Source: Thioploca sp.
GTDB taxonomy: Bacteria > Pseudomonadota > Gammaproteobacteria > Beggiatoales > Beggiatoaceae
Reading direction: 5' to 3'
Length of the DNA: 64,000 nucleotides
Assembly: GCA_012032555.1 (NCBI GenBank)
Contig: JAAUSR010000007.1
Span: 23,820-87,819 of the forward strand
Position 1 is the stretch's first letter, and every line of letters begins with the position of its first letter. The notes below the pieces were generated by a model. That model did no database searches. It saw only the letters and a program-made list of their open reading frames with translations, and was not told the origin of the DNA. Shown here piece by piece: positions 18,484 to 27,127 of this stretch. Position numbers and translations under genes: made by a program.

Positions 18484-18540
18484 ATGAAATTTGAAGACTT
18501 AGTAAAGTTATACCTGGAAAAAAAGGCTTGGATTGAATGA
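18484..18540 (+). other. 18-codon ORF after the methyltransferase, possible restriction-gene stub
   Basis: ATG three bases after the methyltransferase stop, encoding MKFEDLVKLYLEKKAWIE then TGA. The start and spacing look like a coupled partner gene that has been truncated, with non-coding sequence beyond. Could be chance. Confidence 0.25.
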
Positions 18541-18610
18541 TTAGCTATCGTAGAGCTGACACAACGCAAGTATTGTTGCGGATAAAGCTTCACTACATCC
18601 TATGAATTAA

Positions 18611-19396
18611 CTATAACTCCTCTACATCCATAGAATCACTATAGACTTCAATTCCTAACTGTTTAGCCACTTTTTCGGCTCTGGCATCAACCATCGGTGA
18701 AATCACTAACATTCGATTAGCTTGGCGCTGGTGACGCTGTTCATAAAAACGGACTTTCCGTTCAAACGTGTACATATCCGAACGACTCATGGAAGATTTA
18801 AGCTCACAGATTATCAAGAGTCCATTTTTAATGATTACATCCAACTCAATTCGATCCGGTCGACCAAATACCTTACCTTCATCATCATAGTCAGTAATAT
18901 TAAGTACTTGGACTGCAAAACTGGTTTCTAAAATCCCAACTAACGCATTGCGGAAGGCACTTTCGGATTTAATTCCCCAACGTGCACCCAAAGCCGTAAT
19001 ACTCCGATCCAATTTTTTCCCAAGCGCTATGATAGTTTCATTCATCCTGTTGAATTCTTGTTTGGCATCATCCCACTTGCGATTTTGTTCCTCCCACTTG
19101 CGATTTTGTTCTTCTCGATTGCGTGCTAATTCGTCTAACAGTCGATCAAATTCTTGTTTGGCTTCGTCCCACTTGCGATTTTGTTCGTCCCACTTACGAT
19201 TTTGTTCTTCTCGGTCTCGTTTTAATTCGCCTAACAGTTGATAGAATCGGTCATCGGTTGCCTGCCGTTCGGCAAAATTTTGCCGTGCCCAGTCTAAAAC
19301 TAACCCCTGAATTTGCGGGTTTTGCTGCATGAGCGTTGGTAATCTTTGTAAAATTAATTGGTCAAATTGTTCAGAATCAATCGTGATTTGTGTCAT
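18611..19396 (-). CDS. DUF3782-type coiled-coil PD-(D/E)XK protein
   Basis: 261 residues. Residues 60-115 are a coiled coil built from tandem EEQNRKWDEQ-like units with AKQEFDRLL spacers, repeated at the DNA level. The C-terminal half has a PD-(D/E)XK nuclease-like core: ELDVIIKNGLLIICELKSS, giving D, E and K in the canonical order, then MYTFERKVRFYEQ. Such proteins are common and multicopy in large sulfur bacteria and cyanobacteria; function unknown. The ATG overlaps the stop of the upstream lipoprotein gene (ATGA), with AGGA eight bases before it. Confidence 0.75.
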   Translation of the reverse strand: MTQITIDSEQFDQLILQRLPTLMQQNPQIQGLVLDWARQNFAERQATDDRFYQLLGELKRDREEQNRKWDEQNRKWDEAKQEFDRLLDELARNREEQNRKWEEQNRKWDDAKQEFNRMNETIIALGKKLDRSITALGARWGIKSESAFRNALVGILETSFAVQVLNITDYDDEGKVFGRPDRIELDVIIKNGLLIICELKSSMSRSDMYTFERKVRFYEQRHQRQANRMLVISPMVDARAEKVAKQLGIEVYSDSMDVEEL

Positions 19397-20031
19397 CTTG
19401 AGATTCCTAAAAGGAGGTTAGCTGTTTGGTGGGCAACGCTGTTTGCCCACCTTACTGGATGACAGCTTAAATTACCGTTTTTGCGTAACATCTGCTTAGT
19501 ATCCGGTCCAACTGCCACTTTATAATCGTAAGAACTTAATACTACGCTATCTTTAGCTCTAACTAATTTAGCGGTGACATAAGCAGAATCTTTACTGTCT
19601 GCATAGGTACCGACAACGACTGCATAAGCATCGTGTTGATAACTGATTTCCCGTAATTCTCTGGAGAGTACTAATTCACCGGTATGCTCTTGTACAAAAA
19701 TACTGCCGGTCCGCATTTTCATTTCAATGACTTTGTAGCCCTGTTGAGCGATACGTGAGCCAATCTGTTCACCGATTACTCGACCAAAAGTGGAAGATTG
19801 TTGCAAATCATCAATATTAACAAAGCTAGTTGTCAAAATAGGTTGTTGGGTATAAATTCCATTTTTTCTTGGTTGCTCATCCAAGAGGTGAAGTTCTTTC
19901 GCTCCGTTGATAAGAGCATCTGCTGCCCGATAACTGGCGGTAACTAAGTTTTGGTCCCTAACCGGCAGAGAACATCCTAACAAGCCGAGGCATAATAAAC
20001 TGATAGTAAGAAAAGTCCTTGTTGATTTCAT
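19393..20031 (-). CDS. FlgO-like outer-membrane lipoprotein
   Basis: 212 residues with lipoprotein signal (LLGC, Cys20) and a FlgO-type domain: RAADALI near 45, then TSFVNIDDLQQSSTFGRVIG, GYKVIEMKMR, and REISYQHDAYAVVVGTYA. FlgO domains also occur in non-flagellar lipoproteins that handle envelope assembly. The last 25 residues or so are encoded by a REP-like palindrome (19428-19451), so the natural C-terminus was probably altered by that insertion. The start overlaps the upstream lipoprotein gene by four bases. Confidence 0.78.
   Translation of the reverse strand: MKSTRTFLTISLLCLGLLGCSLPVRDQNLVTASYRAADALINGAKELHLLDEQPRKNGIYTQQPILTTSFVNIDDLQQSSTFGRVIGEQIGSRIAQQGYKVIEMKMRTGSIFVQEHTGELVLSRELREISYQHDAYAVVVGTYADSKDSAYVTAKLVRAKDSVVLSSYDYKVAVGPDTKQMLRKNGNLSCHPVRWANSVAHQTANLLLGISR
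19428..19451. repeat. REP-like palindrome inside the FlgO-like gene
   Basis: Arms GGTGGGCAA (19428-19436) and TTGCCCACC (19443-19451), same as at 17067-17097, here with a six-base loop. It lies in the coding sequence, giving residues RWANSVAHQ. Confidence 0.7.
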
Positions 20032-20717
20032 CTTTGATCGACCAGTTGGTAGGTTTTGGTTTGGTTTTCATAATGATCATAATCACCATCATTGATATAG
20101 TAAATACTGGAATCTCCAAAGATATATTGTTGACCCATCTTTACTGTTGTTGTGACCACCACTTCGGTATTGGTTTCACCGGGAAGATAATAATCAACCA
20201 TCGAATTAGCATCAGCTAATGCACTGAATGGAAATACGGCTAACCCGGGATATTTCCAGCGGTCTTGGGCTTGAGCAATCAACCAAACTCCACCAGCTAA
20301 CAGGGTATAAGTTCCTGGTGGTGGATAAGTTAGCCGTCGATCTTTATGATGAACCACTTGCATGTCATATTCGACTACGAGATTATCGCCATAAGCAGCT
20401 TGATCTAAAACGACCAACCCTTGTTGTACCAATTTAGTGGTCAATAAATTGAAAAAAGTTTTGCCGAAAGGCGATTTCTCTTGATCCGGTGTGAAGCGAA
20501 TATATAAAGAAGGTTTAATAACCGCATTGGGAAAAGTAACATCTAAAGTACTTTTCAGGCGACTAGCAACATCGGCTGCTAACACATCCCAATGGTAAGC
20601 AGCTTGCATTTTTCGTTGCGCGGTTACCGGATAGGCGGTGGCTAACGGAATAGGTCGATACGCACAACCCGTTAATATTAACAGGCTGACGATGGCGATT
20701 AACAAGTATTCTTTCAT
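20028..20717 (-). CDS. Predicted lipoprotein of unknown function
   Basis: 229 residues. Lipobox LTGC with Cys18 after a hydrophobic signal segment. The middle contains a FlgO-like two-strand pattern (SLYIRFTPDQ, TKLVQQGLVVLDQ) and a second hydrophobic stretch, TYTLLAGGVWLIAQA. It overlaps the FlgO-like gene by four bases, and the two plus the coiled-coil protein form a three-gene operon. No specific role can be given; an envelope location is likely. Confidence 0.65.
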   Translation of the reverse strand: MKEYLLIAIVSLLILTGCAYRPIPLATAYPVTAQRKMQAAYHWDVLAADVASRLKSTLDVTFPNAVIKPSLYIRFTPDQEKSPFGKTFFNLLTTKLVQQGLVVLDQAAYGDNLVVEYDMQVVHHKDRRLTYPPPGTYTLLAGGVWLIAQAQDRWKYPGLAVFPFSALADANSMVDYYLPGETNTEVVVTTTVKMGQQYIFGDSSIYYINDGDYDHYENQTKTYQLVDQR

Positions 20718-20865
20718 GAAAAGCCCTCAATTTGGTATATATTAAAGAGTAAATTTTTATTTATTAAAGTGATACGGGCATTTGTTAATAGTTAAGCAGA
20801 AATTGTCAATATATTTTAATGTTATTTATAGATTATAGTCTAGTCAATTTTATTTGATTTATCTT

Positions 20866-22617
20866 ATGCACAGATTAACTCCGCTTGCCATCAAACCATC
20901 AATCGAGTTATTAACACAGTATCCGAATTTATTGGCTCTATCTCAACAGTTAAGACAACATTATCATACCCAACAAGTTACTGAAGCCGAATTAAAAACC
21001 GTGGGTATGGCCTTATGGCAAGCCCTCAATTTAGATATGCATTTGACTTTTCAAGCATTGTTGATTGAACAAACCGGTAATGTACTAGACGATTTACCTT
21101 GGGAATGTTTATATCATCCTCAACATGGTTTTTTAGCTCAACAGCCCAGTTATACCTTATCACGTCGAATTAAGGGTAATCCTACTTGGCTTAGTCCACC
21201 ATTTGGACCACTCAATATTTTGCTTTGGACCGCCCAACCGGACAAGTTCCAACTACAACAAGCACGGCTAGATTTGGAAAGTGAGCAAACCGCTATGCGT
21301 ATGGCTCTAGAACCTTTTATAGCGGCCGGTTGGGTTCATTTTTATGCGCCTGATGATGGGCGTTTTAGCAGTTTCATAGAAATATTACACCAGTTTGCTT
21401 GGCAGGTTGTGTTACTAAGTGGACATAGTATTCTTAAACTAGCTGATCAACCGCAGCTTGCCGGTTTTATTTTTGAGGATGAAACTGGCGAAGGTGAATT
21501 TATCACAGCTGATCGGTTAGCGCCGATTTTTCAAGTCAATGCCGTACAATGTGTCGTAATAGCGGCTTGTCAATCAGCGTATTGTTTAGCAACATCAGCC
21601 AATTTAGTTATGCCCATAATCCAAGCCGGCATCCCCCACGTAATCGGGATGCGGGAACGCTTATTAGATCGTGCTGGTCAAGTATTTATACAAACTTTAT
21701 GTGTAGCATTAGCTCAACAAGCCAGAATAGACGTTGCGGTCCAACAAGCACGTCGGGCGATGACTGAATTATTATCATTCAATGAAACTTGGTGTAATAT
21801 TGATGAATCTCACTTAATTGACCCAAGTATTGGGCAATGGTGTTTACCTATGCTCATGAGTTACGATCCAACTCAACCCTTAATCAATTGGCGTTTTTGT
21901 CCACAACCGCGTTTACCTTCATTTATAGGAAATTCTCTCCCGTTATCTCCCTTATTTCTTGGTCGGCGTCGCGAATTACGCACTTTAGGTGTCGCATTGC
22001 GTACTGGCACTATCCGCTATTTATTCATTCATGGTCAGGGTGGGGTTGGTAAAACTGCACTGGCTCATCGTTTGACGCTGCCATTGATACAACAAAATTA
22101 TCGAGTTTTAGTCTATCAAGCCAATCCAGGAACCAATTTTCTCGCAGTATTGGCACAAGCACGCGGATTATCTACAGCAACCGATTTAGAAATATTACTA
22201 GAACCTTTTATCTCCCAACCTTGGTTGTTGTGGTTAGATAACCTTGACAGTATTCGAGATCATGATAATGGCTCACTTATTGATGCTTCTCTTAACCAGA
22301 GTTTAAACATTTTACAGGATTGGAATAATCCCAAATTACGCGTCATAATGACTGCTCGTCAACCAATTAATACCACGCTACCAGTTGATAACTATCAGTT
22401 GAATCGGCCGGATTTTAAAGATTTTTCTTACGCGGTCCAACAACTCGGTTTAAACTATACTTTTGCAGAAAGATTAAAGACTTATCAAGTCATAGGTGGC
22501 AATTTCCAGGGCATCCAATTATTACAAAGTATACCCCCATTAACGACTGATTTAACCACACAACTCGCCATAGTGCATCGTTATTTACAAGCTTATCAAC
22601 GGAGTTGCAATTCATGA
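20866..22617 (+). CDS. CHAT protease - NB-ARC ATPase fusion
   Basis: 583 residues from the ATG at 20866; a TTG four codons earlier is possible. Residues 60-330 form a CHAT (caspase-like) domain with the dyad His187 in LLSGHS and Cys235 in IAACQSA, so protease activity is plausible. A linker leads to a STAND/NB-ARC ATPase with P-loop GQGGVGKTALAHRL near 390 and Walker B in LLWLDNLDSI, followed by an RVIMTARQP sensor strand. The expected C-terminal repeat sensor (TPR, WD40 or LRR) is absent: the protein ends right after the ATPase. It is coupled by an ATGA overlap to a hydrolase gene. Confidence 0.85.
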   Translation: MHRLTPLAIKPSIELLTQYPNLLALSQQLRQHYHTQQVTEAELKTVGMALWQALNLDMHLTFQALLIEQTGNVLDDLPWECLYHPQHGFLAQQPSYTLSRRIKGNPTWLSPPFGPLNILLWTAQPDKFQLQQARLDLESEQTAMRMALEPFIAAGWVHFYAPDDGRFSSFIEILHQFAWQVVLLSGHSILKLADQPQLAGFIFEDETGEGEFITADRLAPIFQVNAVQCVVIAACQSAYCLATSANLVMPIIQAGIPHVIGMRERLLDRAGQVFIQTLCVALAQQARIDVAVQQARRAMTELLSFNETWCNIDESHLIDPSIGQWCLPMLMSYDPTQPLINWRFCPQPRLPSFIGNSLPLSPLFLGRRRELRTLGVALRTGTIRYLFIHGQGGVGKTALAHRLTLPLIQQNYRVLVYQANPGTNFLAVLAQARGLSTATDLEILLEPFISQPWLLWLDNLDSIRDHDNGSLIDASLNQSLNILQDWNNPKLRVIMTARQPINTTLPVDNYQLNRPDFKDFSYAVQQLGLNYTFAERLKTYQVIGGNFQGIQLLQSIPPLTTDLTTQLAIVHRYLQAYQRSCNS

Positions 22618-23219
22618 TGACCAATATCGTAACCAATCACTATTTAACCGTTCATCAACAACAATTGCATTACTTAGAAACCGGACAAGGTTATTCAACC
22701 ACTATCCTACTTTTACATGGCGCCAGTTTTAGTGCACAAACTTGGTCAGAATTAGGCACCTTAACCTGGTTAGCTCAACAAGGTTATCACACTATCGCAC
22801 TTGACCTACCTGGCTTTGGTCAATCTACCGGATTCTCACATCAACGCAATAGTTTTTTGTCAGAAATCATCGTGTTACTCCATTTAACTCAACCCATTAT
22901 TATTTCACCTTCGATGAGTGGTCAATACAGTTTACCGCTTGTTGTTAACCACCCTGAGCAAGTTGGTGGATTAGTTGCCATCGCACCGGTTGGGATTCCT
23001 ACATTTGAAGCGCAGTTGGCTAATATTTCTGTTCCCATTTTAGCCATTTGGGGCAGTAACGATCACATTGTCCCGGTAACTCAAGCCGAGCGATTATGCC
23101 AAATTATGCCTAACGCTCGCCAAGTTATTCTGCCCAATGCTGGACATGCCTGTTATTTACGCGCCAAGGATGACTTTCATCATCATTTACTTGAATTTAT
23201 TCGGTCGTGTCAAGTCTAA
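22614..23219 (+). CDS. ABHD14-like alpha/beta hydrolase
   Basis: 201 residues from the ATG at 22614, which overlaps the CHAT gene stop (ATGA); a TTG at 22605 is less likely. Catalytic triad by motif: Ser102 in SPSMSGQYS, Asp150 in WGSNDHIV and His178 in NAGHACYL. The SPSMSG elbow and LLLHGASFSAQTW oxyanion region resemble ABHD14/CIB proteins, small hydrolases of unknown substrate, reported as lysine deacetylase-like for ABHD14B. Tight coupling to a CHAT-NB-ARC protein suggests the hydrolase may be an effector or target of that protein, which is inference. Confidence 0.8.
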   Translation: MMTNIVTNHYLTVHQQQLHYLETGQGYSTTILLLHGASFSAQTWSELGTLTWLAQQGYHTIALDLPGFGQSTGFSHQRNSFLSEIIVLLHLTQPIIISPSMSGQYSLPLVVNHPEQVGGLVAIAPVGIPTFEAQLANISVPILAIWGSNDHIVPVTQAERLCQIMPNARQVILPNAGHACYLRAKDDFHHHLLEFIRSCQV

Positions 23220-23352
23220 CTCCGTAAATCTACTCCTATTAGCTAATCTGGGATAAGAAAAAACCGTTTTTTTCTTGATGCTCTTGTATTCTGGCCTACC
23301 TTTTGCCATCTTTATAATTAATCTAATTGATCTGATTATCAAGGAGAAAAAA

Positions 23353-23637
23353 ATGATTTACTGCTATATTCCGGGATTTCCGAGTTATCCCATCGATAAT
23401 ACCCATCACTTACTAGACGCTTATGAACATATTGGTGAAGAAATTCGCTCGCAGCGGCTAACCTTTATAGGCATGGTACATGGGTTCTTACATCGTCTTA
23501 TCTTGGAACCAATGAGTTTAATTAAAGAGGCTAATAAAACAACGGTTTATCATCCGGTGTTAATTCCACTAAAAAGTGGCGAAGTTGTCGATGTAGCGAC
23601 ACTCCGGGATACCATTACTTTAGCTAGTGAACTCTAA
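23353..23637 (+). CDS. Small conserved-looking protein of unknown function
   Basis: 94 residues from the ATG at 23353, chosen because AAGGAG lies seven bases upstream; the longer frame from 23275 begins with a TTG and a hydrophobic stretch without such a site. Content: MIYCYIPGFPSYPIDNT, an EHIGEEIRSQRLTFIGMVHGFLHRL helix, and a C-terminal KSGEVVDVATLRDTI. No recognised domain. It follows the CHAT/hydrolase pair by 133 bases and is followed by a good terminator hairpin. Confidence 0.55.
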   Translation: MIYCYIPGFPSYPIDNTHHLLDAYEHIGEEIRSQRLTFIGMVHGFLHRLILEPMSLIKEANKTTVYHPVLIPLKSGEVVDVATLRDTITLASEL

Positions 23638-23986
23638 TGAAGGTACTAGAAAAAATAGGGCAATTTATTAATAGCAACTTAACTTAGGTACCTCATGATC
23701 GACACGAAAACTTATTTTTCTCTCCCTTTGAAGTTAAAAGAAGGGGGAGAAATTTTTGATTCGATGTTAGTGAAGCAATGAAGGAATTAACTGAGATTAA
23801 GGCAGTGACTCGTCAAAATCCTCTCAAACCCATGGCTAAATGAGGCTTAGCCGCCAAATCACGTCATGCGGAGGCACTATGAAATATGACAACTCACTCA
23901 AGTCACAAAATTACTTTATAAAGTGCCATTAGTGCTGAATTGAACCCATCTTGATGGGTAACATTCGTTGTAAAAAATTGATTTTA
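23638..23986. other. Intergenic stretch with terminator, no gene
   Basis: Between convergent genes. Contains the hairpin at 23717-23757. A 26-codon open stretch ending in TGA near 23841 is too short to support. Confidence 0.5.
23717..23757 (+). terminator. Rho-independent terminator-like hairpin
   Basis: Twelve-base stem (23717-23728 with 23741-23752, one G-T wobble), 12-base loop, then five T at 23753-23757. Positioned about 80 bases after the small ORF. Confidence 0.65.
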
Positions 23987-24487
23987 TTATTTAACCGTTA
24001 AATTCTTTGCCTGAAAATCACCTATAACGACAGTAACTTGATTTCCAGATTTAATAAAGCGGTTGGGGTTAGCAAATAACATAAAATAAATTTGTTTCGC
24101 TTTGGGTTCTGAAGTTCTTTGGCGTAGAGAACCGACTTTAGGCGGGCTGGGAACAATAAATCGAGCCCCTGTGGCTTGATCAATGAGGTAGGTTTGTTGT
24201 CGCTGTTCAGTTAAGTATTTCGCTTTATTAGGATCAATAACCTGATAGCGAAAATCTAACATATAACCGGCAGCACTCAATTGAACACCTATCAATTTTA
24301 TACCCCATTGTTCCTCTAGATTGAGTGGCTGAGAAACGACTGGTTCTAATTTTTCCGCTGCTAGGGTTTGGAAAAAAGCACTCCCACTTATCAAGAATAA
24401 AATAATTATTAACGCCAAGTCATTTTTTCTAAGAGCGTGTTGAAATTCACCAACCGATAAGAATAGGCTTAATAAGGTAATTCGCAT
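23987..24487 (-). CDS. Secreted protein of a copper/redox operon, unknown function
   Basis: 166 residues with a hydrophobic segment at about 25-44 (IIILFLISGSAFFQTLAA) acting as signal or anchor. The exported part has WGIKLIGVQLSAAGYMLDFRY, VIDPNKAKYL and VTVVIGDFQAKNLTV, a compact beta-rich domain that I recall as a conserved unannotated family often near SCO1 and multicopper proteins. It is the last gene of the minus-strand cupredoxin cluster, 75 bases after the third cupredoxin gene. Confidence 0.6.
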   Translation of the reverse strand: MRITLLSLFLSVGEFQHALRKNDLALIIILFLISGSAFFQTLAAEKLEPVVSQPLNLEEQWGIKLIGVQLSAAGYMLDFRYQVIDPNKAKYLTEQRQQTYLIDQATGARFIVPSPPKVGSLRQRTSEPKAKQIYFMLFANPNRFIKSGNQVTVVIGDFQAKNLTVK

Positions 24488-24562
24488 GGTTATCTGTCCC
24501 CATTGAAACCACCGACTAGTGATTTGATTTCACTATCGGTGGAAATTGCTATTAACTCTATT

Positions 24563-25822
24563 TTATTGTTTAAATGGTACCGGTTTAGTATCAGTATTAT
24601 TACTCGGTTCGCAGGTAACCGTGACCCGGTCCGGTGAGGTCATGATATTCTGGAAATACCGCTGGTAAATTCCCAAATTGTCTTTGTATAACAAAGTTCC
24701 AAGTGGTTCTAGCGTGTTGCCAAAATGAGCTTCTGCTACTAATGTAGCTGTATTGGGATCAGTTTCACAAGTCGCTTGTACGAGTAGTAAATTTTTTGAG
24801 GTATACTTGGTTTGCACAATGCTTACCAAACCACCAGAACTACCGGTAGTCGCTGCCGCCGCTGGGATAGTAAAATCGAGGTAAGTTAGCATTCCACCTG
24901 GCGAAGACTTATTATTAGTGAGGTCCAAGCGGCGATCATAAAGCGCATAAGTTCCTCCCTGATCTGGAGTTAATAGCGCATCTATCGTTTTTCCAGCCGC
25001 CAACATCACTGAATATTGATCACGCGGATAGGGGTAAAGATTACCGTCTTCTGCCATTAGCCGCATATATAAGCCATTTAAAGTGGGTACATGCGTTTTT
25101 AACCCCATATTCAGAAAGCGAATTAAAGTAGTTTGTCCTTGAGTACCCGCTGGTATCGGTGTTTGACCTGAAGAATACGGTTGACCGTTAATTAAAAAGT
25201 ATTTGGGTTGATAGTTGATAGTACTGGTTAATACTTTACCAGGACCATATTTGCCTTGTTTAACCCGCAGATGTAAATAGGGATCGATTTCACTATAAAA
25301 TAATATGACTTCCTGATCATAAGCAATCCCTGAATACGCTTGATTAGAAGCCGCATCTTTTTTAACAGCACCATATAACCCCATTTGTACTTGTACTGCC
25401 GGTTGAGTCCCGCTGAAATAGGTGTAAGTACCAGGTCTGACATTAGTCCAAGTGTAAGTTTTAGTTTGATTTTGTGCCGTCTCCTGGGTAAAAGAACGAA
25501 CCCGTTGCCGACCTTTTGCATCCAAAAAGGTTCCTGGAGTCAGGGTAGTAGTTTGACCGGGAATAACAAGAGAAATCGGTTGAGCCAGATTATTTTTTAG
25601 GCTAATGGTTAAAGTGGTATCACCTGGCGGTACCGTTAAGAGTGGTCCAGGAATGGTAATCGCTCCACTCAGGAGACCAAATCCCCACATGGTTACCGTA
25701 GTCCCATCGGGCATAGTGAGGTTCTTCGTACCCGCTTTCAGTTGAAAAGTGACCGCACTGGCGGTACTCGTTAACCACAAACTGAATAACATTATAATAA
25801 CGTTAATTATTTTAGTATTCAT
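24563..25822 (-). CDS. Multicopper-oxidase-like cupredoxin protein without copper ligands
   Basis: 419 residues with signal peptide (LLFSLWLTSTASA type). Two cupredoxin-like domains can be followed: PDGTTVTMWGFGL, PGPLLTVPPGDTTLTISLKNN, GTYTYFSGTQPAVQVQMGLYGA. At the positions where oxidases have H-x-H or HCH, this protein has none, so it should not bind catalytic copper. It is paralogous to the next gene upstream (shared TYTY/LYHSGT..QVQMGLLGA framework). Likely a structural subunit of an extracytoplasmic complex. Confidence 0.72.
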   Translation of the reverse strand: MNTKIINVIIMLFSLWLTSTASAVTFQLKAGTKNLTMPDGTTVTMWGFGLLSGAITIPGPLLTVPPGDTTLTISLKNNLAQPISLVIPGQTTTLTPGTFLDAKGRQRVRSFTQETAQNQTKTYTWTNVRPGTYTYFSGTQPAVQVQMGLYGAVKKDAASNQAYSGIAYDQEVILFYSEIDPYLHLRVKQGKYGPGKVLTSTINYQPKYFLINGQPYSSGQTPIPAGTQGQTTLIRFLNMGLKTHVPTLNGLYMRLMAEDGNLYPYPRDQYSVMLAAGKTIDALLTPDQGGTYALYDRRLDLTNNKSSPGGMLTYLDFTIPAAAATTGSSGGLVSIVQTKYTSKNLLLVQATCETDPNTATLVAEAHFGNTLEPLGTLLYKDNLGIYQRYFQNIMTSPDRVTVTCEPSNNTDTKPVPFKQ

Positions 25823-25835
25823 TATCGTTACCTCT

Positions 25836-27115
25836 TAGGGAATGACCACGCCATGCGGTTCAATAATCAGCATGGTTAACAAGCCGCCAGGAAAAATATC
25901 AAAATTGATCAATTCTTTCTCTGCATGAGAATGCCACATATAGAAAATCCACCATTTTCATTCAATCCGCCTTCTCCCGGTGGAAGAGAGCCACTATTTC
26001 CTAAAAATGGACTGCCGCTCCAAAAACCACCAAAACGCTAAATTTTGTCCTTCCGGTAAGATAACTGGAATCGGTTTACCATGATCAGGAGCATATTCAC
26101 CAGCTTCAAGTGGATCACCAGGTTGATGACCGTAGATATCCCAGCCTAAATCAGCACCGTTCCATTCAAAAATCGCGTCAACGGTTTCACCGGGTACCGA
26201 AGGAATAGTGAAGACTGAAGTGGCTAAATCCGGACCCGCTCCCGGGGTACTTTCAAGTAACCGACCCTGTTTAGCAATCACTAAGGCGTGGTTACCATGA
26301 TGGTGGAAAGGATGTAAATCTCTTCCGCCGCCAATCACCCGCATGAGGAGTTTATCTCCAGGGTGCATTCGTGGTAAACAGTTATAAGGTTGGTGAGGTA
26401 ACAGTTGGTTATTTTCTGCGAGTAAAGTATCCGGTGCTGCACGACCATTAAGCATCCAATACGCCGGGAAATAAGCGGTATTATCAACATTATTTAGCTG
26501 ATTGAATTCCACCAACTCATGAATATTCGGATCAATTTCGGTTAATAAAAACAAATATTCATAATTATAAGCTGTATGGGGGTGATTATAAGCAGTTGGA
26601 TTACTCGCATTAAATCCAGTCGGTCTGACAATTAAGGCACCTAATAATCCCATTTCAATTTGTAATTCCGGGCGGGTGCCGCTGTGATAGAGATAAGTAC
26701 CAGCATGAGTCGCTGTAAAAGTATATGTGACTGTTCTGTCAGCAACGGGTGCACTGACTGCCGCCGCTTCTCTGGTAATTAATCCAGCAATACCCCCGGT
26801 TGCAGTTACGCCGGTTTGCCCGGGAAACACGATAGAAACCGGTTGCGGCAATTCATTCTTTAGGATAATTGTAATAGTATCACCTTGATTGACAATCAAA
26901 GTGGGACCAGGATATTGCATTAAACCGGTGCCATTAGCATATCCCCACATTGGAATACTATTGCCATCGGGGGTACTGATATAATCTTTTTTAGCGGTGA
27001 GGTTAAAACTAGAACCGGTAATTCCAGAAATAGCAGCGAGGGTATTCATAGCCCACCCTAACCCGATAATGAGGAATAGCATTGATAATTTTTGAGTAAC
27101 ATAATTGCTCTGCAT
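25836..27115 (-). CDS. Multicopper-oxidase-like protein with HHH and HSH motifs (two indels)
   Basis: The uninterrupted frame is 25994-27115 (373 residues). Correcting an indel in the A5 run 26022-26026 and another in the A4 run 25944-25947 extends it to the TAA at 25836 and restores a normal ending: SGSPFLGNSGSLPPGEGGL, then YMWHSHAEKE, FPGGLLTMLIIEPHGVVIP. Signal peptide at the N-terminus. The second domain has HPFHHHGNHAL and the terminal HSH, like the trinuclear-cluster motifs of oxidase domain 3 with the type 1 cysteine replaced by serine. The first domain lacks ligands (LYHSGT). Twelve bases after the next oxidase gene. Confidence 0.75.
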
Positions 27116-27127
27116 CGCTATTCTCCT

